Shown: in pieces, positions 45,842-56,183 of the stretch
How positions within the stretch are numbered: position 1 is the stretch's first letter
Layout: each line of letters starts with the position of its first letter
Assembly (NCBI GenBank): GCA_023512835.1
Contig: CM042084.1
Span: 48,531,609-48,595,608, forward strand
DNA from: Taxillus chinensis
Lineage: Eukaryota; Streptophyta; Magnoliopsida; Santalales; Loranthaceae
Length of the DNA stretch: 64,000 bases
Reading direction: 5' to 3'
The notes under the pieces: model-generated
What the model saw: the letters and a program-made list of their open reading frames with translations, nothing else
The model's database searches: none
Told to the model about the DNA's origin: nothing
Made by a program: the position numbers and the translations under genes

Positions 45842-48001
45842 TTATGGCACTGTGTTGTTCATTGCCACACTTATCACAAACTTCCAAGTCTGCAAGTACA
45901 ACAAACTTGTTGCTTGTGGTAATGGGCTTTGGCTTCCACCAACATGAAGCTTCATCATGTCCTTGTTTCCGACGAAGAATCGGAAACTTCCCACTAGTTT
46001 CTTTCTCTCATTTTGGTACAAGTTCCTTCTAGATGTCTTCATCATAGTCCTAGGAGTTTGCATTGGATACCTCCACCAACAAAATCTAGCCATGTGACCC
46101 CACACTGCACAGTAGTAGCAGTGACCCTCAAAGCTGGTGTTGCTCAACTTCTGAACAGCTGGGATCTTCTTCAAAACAGGTTTGGCCTTGACGATTGGTT
46201 TCACAGGTTTACCTTCTTTCTTATGGGGCACCCAAACAATTGGAGAAATGACATTTGCATTAGATTTCTTCACATTCTTAAAATGCCCAGATTTCTGAAC
46301 GCATTTGGTCACTTCATTGAGTTTGGACTCCTTCGGATGTCTCTCCATCTTCATGTCATTCACTCTCTCCATTCTCTTGCTAGTCTGAGGCACGATAGTA
46401 GGGTTCATAGGATTGTCATGGAAGTCTGAATTGACAACCATTCCCACCTTCGGTGTTGCCCCGGTTCTTTGAGCTTCTTGTGGAGTGATGTGTGATGTGA
46501 TCTGGGAACTCCTAGAGGTTGAAGCTTGACTGGCTTTATCCTTTGAGATCTTCAGTTGAAGGCCTACCAATTCTTCTTCAAGCAGTTGGATTGTGGTGTC
46601 TCTGGTGGTCAGTTCTATGGTGATGTCATCACAGATTTTGATTTGCTCCTCTAGCTTGAGCTTTAGACTGACAATTTCCTCATAGAACTTCTTGGAGTCC
46701 ACGAACACCTTATGCTTCTCACCTCTAATTTCACCAAGCTCTCCCTTGGCTTGCTTGAGCTCACCCTTGAGCTGCTTTATCCTACACCCTCTCTTGCGGA
46801 TCTCCTCTGTAGCTAGCTTGAGCTCCTCCTCCAGATCTACTTCTTCTTCTACTGCCTCATCCTCCTCGAAGGCAGTGCTGCCATTGTCTACTTCTATCTT
46901 GGCGACAAAAGCACAATCCGATGAACATTCATTGTCATCATCAGATTCAGTAATCCGGCTCATGTAATTCTTGTATGAGCCCTTCTTCTTCTATGGAGCT
47001 GCTGGTCTCCTTGGGGAATTGCTTCTTCGGTATGATGACTTCTTTCACTTTGTATTCTCTTCATCTGAGACTTCATCATCCGAGTCATTAGCTTTCACTT
47101 TGCATTGAGATACAAAGTGCCCCCGCTTTCCACATTGAAAACATCTGAGGGAAAGTTCTCCTTTCCCTTTTCCTCCAGCTTGCTTTCCTGCTCTATTCCT
47201 TCTGAATTTTCTGGTGAAGTAGGCTACCAACTCATCTTCACTGTCTTCACTATCACTGTCCTCTTGTTTTTCTGAGGACTCAGCTTCCTTTTTAATTTTT
47301 AAGTTTCTCATAGCCTTGAAGGCTACTTCTTTTGATTCCTTGGCTGTGGCTAGGATGTTGAAGTTGATGGCTCTTCATAAGAGTGCAGCTTCATCTCGAA
47401 TGCAGTTAAACTGCACTACAACTCCTGCAAACTCATCGTGTCCAGGTCTCGACTGTTCTCCAAAACTTCCACCCTTGGGATGAATCTCTTGGGTAAAACT
47501 CTCACCACTTTCTTTACAATTGCAAAGTTCTTTTTACTTTTGCCATGACTTCTCATGTCATTGACAATCTCAGTTAATCGTACAAAGAACTCCTGTATAC
47601 TCTCTTGTTCCTCTACTTTGAGAGCTTCAAATCTCTGAGTATACAATTGCAGCCTGGTTTCCTTTAGTCTCCCATCACCTTGATAGACACTTTTGAGTCT
47701 ATCCCATAGATCCTTTACAACCCTGCAGTCCATAACCTTTGCACATTCAGAGTCTGTGAGTGCAGATGTAATAACACTCAAAGCTCTGCCGTTCAGCTCA
47801 TAGGTTCGTCTTTCAGCTTCTGTGGGTTCTCTGTCGTTGGCTGGTTCTATATATCCGTCTCTTATTACCCACTCAACGTCCATACCCATGAACATAAATA
47901 CCATCTCCATTCTAGCTCTCTATATCTTATAATTTGTGCCATAAAAAATAGGCACCCTCTTTAGTTGGAGCTAGTACTCGGTATCTGATTGAAATCTCCA
48001 T
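45842..48001 (-). pseudogene. COP3 gag: capsid-like domain, CCHC knuckle, coiled coil and second knuckle
   Basis: The likely start ATG is at 48001, frameshifted soon after. The region around RVPIFYGTNYKI then leads into MEMVFMFMGMDVEW (47910). The UBN2-type gag domain runs to about 47416. After a frameshift, CFQCGKRGHFVSQC (about 47155-47114) forms the knuckle. A stop-containing stretch (47044-46964) leads to a long coiled coil (LEEELKLATEEI...IQLLEEELVGLQLKI, about 46850-46540). A basic linker and the second knuckle-like CYYCAVWGHMARFC (about 46125-46084) complete it. The same order of modules as in COP2 gag. Confidence 0.88.
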
Positions 48002-48127
48002 TTTTGCTTTAATATACTCTCGTTTGGTCACTAAGCTATTAAGCCACGGATCTCAAGCAACACAAATGTATCGGTTTGTGAGATCACTTCTCCACGAGTG
48101 ATAGATCCGCCTCCAGGTGAGAACTTA

Positions 48128-48138
48128 GCTCGATACCA
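48128..48138 (-). promoter_or_regulatory. COP3 primer binding site, initiator tRNA-Met type
   Basis: On the minus strand TGGTATCGAGC, two bases from the LTR end. It is the plant copia site TGGTATCAGAGC with one A lost. Confidence 0.8.
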
Positions 48139-48140
48139 AT

Positions 48141-49537
48141 TAATATTCCCAGGTTCCAAGTGTGCTCATCTTGGTATTTGTGTATGTATATAGAGAGGGG
48201 GGTGCATCTGTATACTTTAAAACTATTCCTTTAGTTTTAAAGAGTAGGATATTTTAGAGAAGTTTCTTTATCAGATGTTGTCCTCGTTTGGATAGTCTTT
48301 TAGTGTCTCATATAATATCAGTCACAAGCAAGCATCTATAAGAGAAAAAAGATAGAGACACACAATATACGTGGTTCGATCAATGTGATGTACTCTACGG
48401 TGGTGAGGGTGTACCTACACCGAGTCCAATCCACTATTCTCTTTTAATACAGCAGGGTCTAGCCATTGTTACAATTGGATCAATTTTCTCTTCTATTCAA
48501 TGCAAATACAAAAATAGTATTGCTCCAGAATTTACTCACTGTAAGAATTTGTCTAATGCAATTTGCTCCTGCGTTGCTGACCGTTTGTAATGCTCAACCT
48601 TCAACCACTCCTATACCAGACTCACGATCTGTTCACTGAATGTATGAGAAAGAAAGATAGATTAACTCACTATTATCTTTCTCTTTCAATCTTCCTCTCT
48701 CTCTATTTCTCTTCTATGAACTACTCTGCGTCGCCTTTTGTATCTGTGCAGATACATTTCTTGTCTTCTTAGAATATTATCGGCACATACTCTAAGTCAG
48801 GAATATTTCTTGCTTTTATAGGTCGGCACCAGTCAGAAACCCTTCGTCTAGGGTTTAGCATGTTTCTCCCTTTGATTTTCACCATTGAAACATGTTAAAC
48901 CACTTGTGGATGATGTCCACGCGTTTTGCTCCTTCGTAGCATGCTCCGTTCCTTTGTCTAGCTACAGCCTCGAAGATATTGCTTCGTAACATTTCTGCGA
49001 GTCTACGAGTCTACATCTTCGACTCTTTGAGTCTGAGTCTTTGAGCCATGGGCATTGATCTTCCAACTCTTCTGCTCTCTGGCTTCGAAGCTACGTCAGA
49101 ACTAGTGCTTCACTGACATCGCATTCTACGAGCCTTAGAGGTCTACGAGTCTTCGAGTGAGTCAGTAATAGCTTCATTCTGTCTTGGCTGATTAGCTGTT
49201 CATAGGTCTTCGCAGCAGGTTCTTCAAGCTACGACCCTGTGAGCTTCGACCCTGCATGCTATAACTCTACGAGTCTTTGCTTCGAGTTTACGAGACATAG
49301 CTCTTTACCTGTCTGCTCCTTGGGTCTGTGAAGCTACGACCCTGTGGTCCTTCGAGGCTTCAACCCTGTGGTGCTTCGACCCACATAGGTAGACTCCCAC
49401 TACGAGCTCACTCTAAGAGATCACTCTACGAAGTTTTCCAACCAAGTATAGATCTTCGACCCAGACCTTCGACCCTGCGAATTCCGCTTCCTACATCATG
49501 TTGATAATAATGACAACACAACCTCGCGGGAACAACA
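48141..49537 (-). mobile_element. COP3 5' LTR (1397 bp)
   Basis: Plus-strand ends TAATATTCCC (48141; the expected TG is mutated to TA) and GGGAACAACA (49537), followed by TSD ATAAG (49538-49542). It is the same sequence as the 3' LTR apart from a ~75-bp deletion and point differences, and has no nested insertion. TATAAAA on the minus strand is at 48814-48820. U3 has CTTCGAC/CTACGAG short repeats (48990-49480). Confidence 0.95.
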
Positions 49538-50178
49538 ATAAGCCTACTGATCCGATCCGGAGGTCAAACTTTGTCAATGATCCGGAATTTGATGCAGAAT
49601 AAGGCCACTTATCCGGAATAAGGCCAGATCCAGAGGTCAAACTTGGTCAAAGATCTAGAATAAGCTCGCTGATATGGAATAAGCCCAGATCTGGAAGTCA
49701 AACCTAGTCAATGATCCGGAATAACTCCAAAATAGCTCCTCCACATCATCGAGATTCTGAAAAATCTAGAAAAATCCTTTTTTATGTGCTTTAAATGCTA
49801 CTAGTGTCTTGGAACTTCCTTTTCAAGCATGGGAATTGAGGAGTCTCCGAATATTAAATTAAAATGTCTTGGGACTCCTTTTTCAAAGCATGGGAAATGG
49901 GAATCGTTATAAATTGCTTCTAATTAATACCCGGGAACCGAGAATCTTATTTTCGAAGTCATTAATTCATTGGAACACCGTAGTTGACTTATGAGGACTG
50001 TAAGGCATCCAATTAATGTCGAGGCGCAGGCTGTCTCCCCTGGGATCCCTATAAATAGACTACCCCAAGAGGCAGAAAAGGGGGGAATCATTTTGATCAG
50101 AAAAAAAGAGAGCTTGCTAAAGGGGATCAAGTATCAAAAGAGGTCATTCTGGAGGAGAGAGCTTTCTGTGCGAATTTC

Positions 50179-50211
<33 letters not shown>

Positions 50212-51220
50212 GATCCCAAAAATTTTCAAAGAGAGATACTTATTTTCTAAGGAAAAAGGCATCCAAAATTACCTATCCTCAAGCGCCTAAAAGGGGACGT
50301 TCCCAACCAAGGAGGGAGCATTCTGGAAACGTGGGAACTGAAGACTTAAAGAAGGAAGGTAAGCTGCATTTTTTTTTCTAACCTTTGTGTTTTCAGGGAA
50401 ACTTTTTGAAGAAGGATTTCCAAGCTTGGCCATAAAACCACCCAGGTTCTTTCCTTTAATTTCTTCATATTTAAACTATTAAAACTTCTTTCCTCAAATG
50501 TTTTGAAGTGAAACGGTTTCCCTTTTAACTCTCATTTCTTTTTTCTTCAAAAATAAAAAAGGGACAATTAAAAGAACACATTTTCTAGAAAAATTAAAAT
50601 AAGGCCCAGGCGGCCATAAGGGTTGAGCCCTAAATGCTCATATCTTAGTCTGCCTGGACCAATATCAATTGTAGAAGTATTCTCATATTTCAATTCAAAT
50701 GATTTTGGTTTTCTTTTTTAAAAAATAAAATCACTTTTGTTTTCTAAAAGAAATGCAATACTGTCACATGGGCCTAGAACCCACATTCTTTTTCTAAAAT
50801 TAGAATGTCTCTTTTTGTTTCTTTTAAAATCCCTTTTTGTTATTTTAAGTCCTAGATCCTAAAAACTCATTTTTCCTAAAAAATAAAAAAAATATAAATA
50901 ATAACTTTTTTTAATAATGCAAGCAAACACCCATAGATCAAGACTAGGTACCAATTGTGGGCATTGTGAGAGTGCAAGAGTTTTTCTTCCTTGCCCACAC
51001 GTAACCAACTCCCAAACCTAATTCTTTGGAACCATAGACCTTTCTTTTTCTAGGTGCCCAATCACACTTCTAATTTGTTTGGTGGCGACTCTGTGTTTTT
51101 CTTTTCTTTAATGGTTTGTGTGAGCCTTGTGTAGGGATGACTTTAAGATCAACTGAATGAACCAATATGGAGTCCTTTCACAAAAGCCAATACAAGCCCA
51201 GTCAAAAACGGGTGATAACA

Positions 51221-53300
51221 CATATAGTGAGAGGTGTAATTCCATGAGACTATTGTGGGATTTCTATTTTCCTCTTCTTGGCTGGCACAAGATTTGCATC
51301 ATGTATAGTGAGAGGCCTGATTTCATGTGGCAGTAGTGGGATTTCTGAAGTTTTAACGTTCAAGACAAGGGGTGTTGGCACCCATGATGATTTGTATGAA
51401 ATGTCTCCTTGGATAATGTGGCTTTAATTGTCCGTCTCTTCCCTAGAAACTCGATCATCCTTTGGCCCATGAGTTTTTGCACCACCTCGGAAAATTCACT
51501 ACATTCTTCAATGTCATGTCCCTTTGACATCTTGTGGTATGAGCATTGTTTTTCCATATTTACCCCCTCTCTGCTTCTGATGTCTCTTTGGCTTAGACAT
51601 ATCCATGTTCTTGTAGTAGTTGAAACAAATACACCTTCTTCATATGTATTTGTGAAGCCTTCTCCAATCGTCCTTCAGTCTCGATACTAGCCACATTATT
51701 GAAGTGTTCTGGGAAAGGGTTACTGTTCACATTTGGCGTCCCCATCATTGCGGAAAAATCTAACCAATTTGCATCTTTCAAAGCCTGGAACGCTATACAG
51801 TTTTCAATATCATGTCCTGCTCCACCAGCATGATACTCGCATCTGGCATCTAGTTTATACCAAGCCAGGGGAGGAGACCTTATTTCTCCCAAGGGTGTAG
51901 GGAGTACCAACGTTGCTTCTAAAAGCTTGGGGTATAATTCAGCGTATGTCATTGGAATTGGGTCAAACTCTTGTCGTGGTTGACGAGGGGCCTGATTAGA
52001 TCCTGGATGCTGGGTCTGGGCCTTTGGTTGCCCCTGTCCCTGGAATGCAGGTCTAGGTCCTTCCGGAGCTGACGCCCTTGGTTGCTCTTGGTATGGTGCT
52101 CTCGGTTGAAATGGGTTTGGTGCCATTGGATATGGAAATGGAACCCCTCCTTGCGGCAAATAGGGTGTGAATTGGGGAGCAGGAGTAAGTCCAACATAGG
52201 CAGCTACTGGTGATCTTCTGTAGTACCCTGGTGCTTGGTAGAATATCAGTTGTATTGTCGGTTGTGATTGGTATACCAGGTTGGTCTCATTTTCCTTCTT
52301 CTTTATTGGTAGTTGAAACCTTTTTGATGCCTCGGCTGCATCACCCTTTAGCTTTCCTCTTTTAATGCCACTTTCAACATGTTCACTAGATGCGACCAAG
52401 TCTACAAAGCTACTAGAGACGTTGCCGATCAATTTCTCGTAGTAGACGCCTTTTAGCGTGTTGATAAAAAGAGTAGTGAGTTCCCTTTCTGTAAGGAGAG
52501 GTTGGACCTCCACAGCCATCTCCCTCCATCTTTGTGCATAATCCTTGAAGCTTTCATGGGATCCCTTTTCTAAGGACTGCAGGGTTAATCGGTCCAACGC
52601 TAGCTCGGTGACATGTTTGTATTGAGACAAGAAGGATGTGGCCAATTCTTTCCAAGTCTTGATACGGTTGCCATCCAACTAAAAGTACTAGCGGAAGAAT
52701 GCCCCAGTTAGGCTTTCCTGGAAACAATGCATAAGGAGCTTATCTTCATATGCATAGGCTTCCATCTTTTGACAATACATGGCTAGGTGTGTCCTCAGAC
52801 AATAAGTCCTGTTGAACTTCTCAAATTCCGGCATCTTGAATTTCGGTGGCAGCACCACTCCAGGGACTAAGCATAAGTCTTGTGGGCTAGTCATGGCATA
52901 GCTGTCGATGCCTTCTACATCTTTCAACCTTTCCTCCAGTCGTCTTAAAGTGGGAGAGTCAACATTCTCCTTAGGAGTTGGGGAACCCACTGCTTCCATT
53001 ACATTTCTTGCTGCGGGCACAGTGAAATGAGTTTGATTTGGAGTAAGGGGTTGTGTCATGGCAGGTTGATATGTGGGTGCTTGACTTGGACCTAGATTGG
53101 GTGGTAGAACTGCCTCCTGCCGCTATTCTTGCTGGTGATTTGGGGTTCGTCTTGCTGAAGTTCCTTCTCCAGTTACCTTGGTAATCATGTTCATTATTGC
53201 ATTCATTTGCGTCTGTAGGGCTTGTTGTGACTGTTCCAACCCAGTGAGTCTGATCTCTACTTCTTCTGAAATTGGCTGCGGCTATGGTACTTGATTGCGC
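51221..53300 (-). pseudogene. GYP1 gag with two zinc-knuckle-like motifs, and start of the post-gag linker
   Basis: Read downward from about 53300: a short N-terminal helix (EVEIRLTGLEQSQQAL), a linker, then LRRLEERLKDVEG and LPPKFKMPEFEKFNRT (about 52850). The retrotransposon gag domain (HLAMYCQKMEAYAYEDKLLM, TWKELATSFLSQYKH, ESFKDYAQRWREMA) follows. Two in-frame TAG stops near 52678-52690 fall in the segment FFR-YF-LDGNR. A Pro/Gln-rich region (52200-51950) precedes CEYHAGGAGHDIENC (about 51840-51796). After a frameshift comes CSYHKMSKGHDIEEC (about 51545-51501). Sequence continues to 51221, where a solo LTR is inserted, and resumes at 37055. Confidence 0.88.
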
Positions 53301-54314
53301 TAGGATCTGAGGTTGCAAGAGTGCATAATCCCGAAGAAAAACAGCTACCGACCTGGGTGCAAGGTAATTTTTACTTGATTTTCAATCTTGATATGCACGA
53401 ATGCATGAACGACTATGTGAAGGGTTAGAGAAACAAATGACTTTATTCTAAACACTTTCAAACAAACACACAGTACATTATAGAAATGCCATGTAGATGA
53501 GAGTTATGGCTACATGATCGTAAAACAACTTCCATTCATCTCCTAAGTAGCACGACGCCTTTTCCTTTAGGGTGGTCGCTCACCTGCCTCCTCCCTCTGC
53601 TTCAATATGGTCTCGACCCATTTTTCCCTCAACTAAAACCGCTGAAGAGCTCCTTCTAGAGATGCTTCTAGCCTTTGGATCAGCTGCCTGAGATTCTGAT
53701 TCTCCTGGAGGATTGCCCTCATGTCTGTAGTTAACTGTGGCTTGTGTTGTGCCCTCCAGGATAAGTAGGGCTTGTTGTGACTGTTCCAACCCAGTGAGTC
53801 TGATCTCTGCTTCTTCTGACATTAGCTGTAGCTGTGGTACTTGATTATGCCAGGATCTTAGGTTATAAGAGTGCGCAATCCTCAAGAAAAGCAGCTACCG
53901 ACCTGGGTGCAAGGTAATTTTTACTTGATTTTCAATCTTGATATGCATGAATGCATGAATGACTACGTGAAGGGTTAGAGAAACAAATGACTTTATTTCA
54001 AACACTTTCAAACAAACACACTGTACAATGCAGAAATGCCATGCAGATGAGAGCTATGGCTACATGGTCATAAGATAACTTCCAGTCATCTCCTAAGGAG
54101 CACGGCGTCTTTTCCTCTAGGGTGGTCACTCACCTGCCTCCTCCCTCTACTTCAATATGGTCTCGACCTGTTTTTCTCTCAACTGCAACCGCTGAAGAGC
54201 TCCTTCTAGAGATGCTTCTAGCCTTTGGATTTGCTGCCTGAGATTCTTATTCTCCTGGAGGATTGCCCTCATGTCTGTAGTTAACTGTGGCTTGTGTTGT
54301 GCCCTCCAGGATAT
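53215..54314. repeat. 550-bp direct tandem duplication
   Basis: Units 53215-53764 and 53765-54314 both start GTAGGGCTTGTTGTGACTG and end near CCCTCCAGGATA. They differ at scattered positions by eye. The duplication spans the ORF1 end, the ORF1-gag gap and the gag start, so each is present twice. Confidence 0.9.
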
Positions 54315-55532
54315 GTACGCCTGGATAAATGCTAGGTTTTGGACTGTTAGGTTGGATCTTGTGTGGGATAGACCATGCCTGATATATCTTTTTGCCTTTT
54401 TCTGTTAACATGGTTCTGTCATAGGTGAAGTCACAAGCTTCCATTCCAAAGAGAATTGGGATAATCTGATTACGCTCGATTTGTCTTTCACCTTTTAGTG
54501 GTGCATATACAATTGCTCCCCAAGGACTTAAGAGTGGAACCCAATTGTAGTCCCCGTAGCTATATGTCATGGAGACCACCAACAGCCAAGGAGCAGTCCA
54601 AGTAATGTCAGCTTCTATGAGGTTCTCTAACTTCTTCCTCTAGTCTTCAAAGCCTTTAGGTAAGCTCCACTTACTAAGAAGAATATCCAATAGTGTAGTG
54701 GCTGGCAACTGATACACTGAAGGAAAGCGAGAGACAGTATAAGGGAAATGTCCTTTCAGCCAGGTACATAGGAGAGGCAAGCACCCCATGAACTGCCCCA
54801 AGCCCTTACTCCGCAGATAGGTAAGAGAGCGAATGGTTTCATCCAATATGGCAAGAGTAGGTTCGCGTCCTTTGAGCACCTGTTGAACCAAATCCACAAT
54901 TGCTCCATCGATATGGGCCGGAATCCTCGGGAAGATTATTAACGCGTACATGGCTAGTGTAAATAGTTTGTGTGCCCCTAATTCTGTTGTGGCCTGTATT
55001 ATTTCTTTTATTATTGCCCATGAAAGATATTCTCGTCCACAATAGTTTGTAGTCGCTGGTGAGTCCCAGACTGGTTTTCCCATTATCTCAACAAAGGTGC
55101 TTCGACATGATTTTCTGGGCTCTGGTAGATAGATCTTCATTTTGTTTTCCACTGGGATATCCAGCAGCCTTCGGTATTCTTCTATGGTGGGAACAAGATA
55201 TATGTCGTTAAAGTCAAAGCATCGCCGTCAAGGCTCCCAAAAATAGATTGATGCCCAAGCATATCCTTGTCGACTAGTAGCTCGGTCACATGGAGCAAAT
55301 CTCCAAACTGTTGCATATAGATGCTTTTCCTTTCGTCTGACTATTGTTTCTATAGCACCGGTAACACCTTCGTGTAATCCATCTGATCTTCTATGATAAC
55401 TTGTTCTGCTTTGTGGGCTTCTCCTGGTGGAAAATCTCCAAGGCGAAGTTGAATGTCCCCAGATGCTTGGGCCACCACTGCGACAGCCTCCTTATCGTGA
55501 CAGCCTTGTAGGAGATGACTGAAAGTTGCCAT
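54130..55532 (-). pseudogene. GYP1 ORF1: extra ORF upstream of gag, plant-mobile-domain-like
   Basis: The frame from about 55210 to 54130 reads FNDIYLVPTIEEYRRLLDIP, CGREYLSWAIIKEII, LGAHKLFTLAMYALIIFPRI, GQFMGCLPLLCTWLKGHFPY, YNWVPLLSPWGAIVYAPL and EACDFTYDRTM. This is the pattern of the additional ORF1 of Ogre/Tat gypsy elements, related to plant mobile/aminotransferase-like domains. The N-terminal MATFSHLLQGCHDKEAV (55532-55350) is in another frame. Stops near 54639 and 54583 break it. No biochemical function is established for it that I can state. Confidence 0.82.
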
Positions 55533-56164
55533 GCCTATATGGATGTCGTGTTAGGATGACACTTAAACAAATATCAAGGCAAATAGACAGGATAAAAGAA
55601 TATACCAATAGTAAGGCAAATAATATATGCAGGGGATGACTTAAGGCCTACCCTACAACACAAAGGTTAGCATGGCATGGAATGAGCAAACAACATGTGG
55701 GTCAATGCCCCTGATGGGCTTCTATTGCTAGACCTATCTTATTCGTTGGTTCCCAAACTTCCTCTATAGAGGGCTCCGTACACCATGAGATTTACCGGAG
55801 GGGGGTCTTGAAAAAACAAGCCTTAAAAGAACCTCAAGCTTGAGTGAGGAGTCTGAGGCCCCATTGCGGATAATGATCAACGCACTGGGGACCGTACTAA
55901 ACCTCGCTAACCTAGATTGTGATAGATCCAGGTATAAGGTTATGCATGAATGCAATAGGTGGGGAAAGTAGTAAATCACAACTATCATGGCATGTTTTCA
56001 CATTTACAATATAAAATAACAAATATCATAGCAGTCAAAGTAAATAAATCACAATTACAGTTGAGAAAACAAAATGACAGTTATCACGACAGTTAAATAT
56101 ATACAAAAATAAAATAACCTCCTATTCCCTATGCTAGACCTAACTCTCTAAAGTTTTTATAATT
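55533..56164 (-). other. GYP1 5' leader between primer site and ORF1
   Basis: No gene is visible. Ogre-type elements usually have a leader here. Short open frames (for example 55988-55764) have no recognisable content. Confidence 0.6.
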
Positions 56165-56181
56165 CCCCAGCAGAGTCGCCA
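56165..56181 (-). promoter_or_regulatory. GYP1 primer binding site
   Basis: On the minus strand TGGCGACTCTGCTGGGG, two bases from the LTR end. This type of site follows LTRs in many plant Tat/Ogre elements, where tRNA-Arg is the reported primer; I could not check the tRNA match. Confidence 0.7.
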
Positions 56182-56183
56182 GC

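Larger units (their letters stand above)
37056..51220 (+). mobile_element. Solo gypsy LTR (GYP1 family, plus orientation) interrupted by COP3
   Basis: It begins TGTTGAACCCCATTTT at 37056 and ends GGTGATAACA at 51220. Flanks CACAT (37051-37055) and CATAT (51221-51225) differ at one base. Both flanks are the GYP1 gag-protease linker on the minus strand. COP3 splits it; without COP3 it is about 3.01 kb. A TATAAATAG box lies at 50051-50059. Pieces 37056-38391 and 49543-51220 contain no recognisable gene. Confidence 0.9.
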
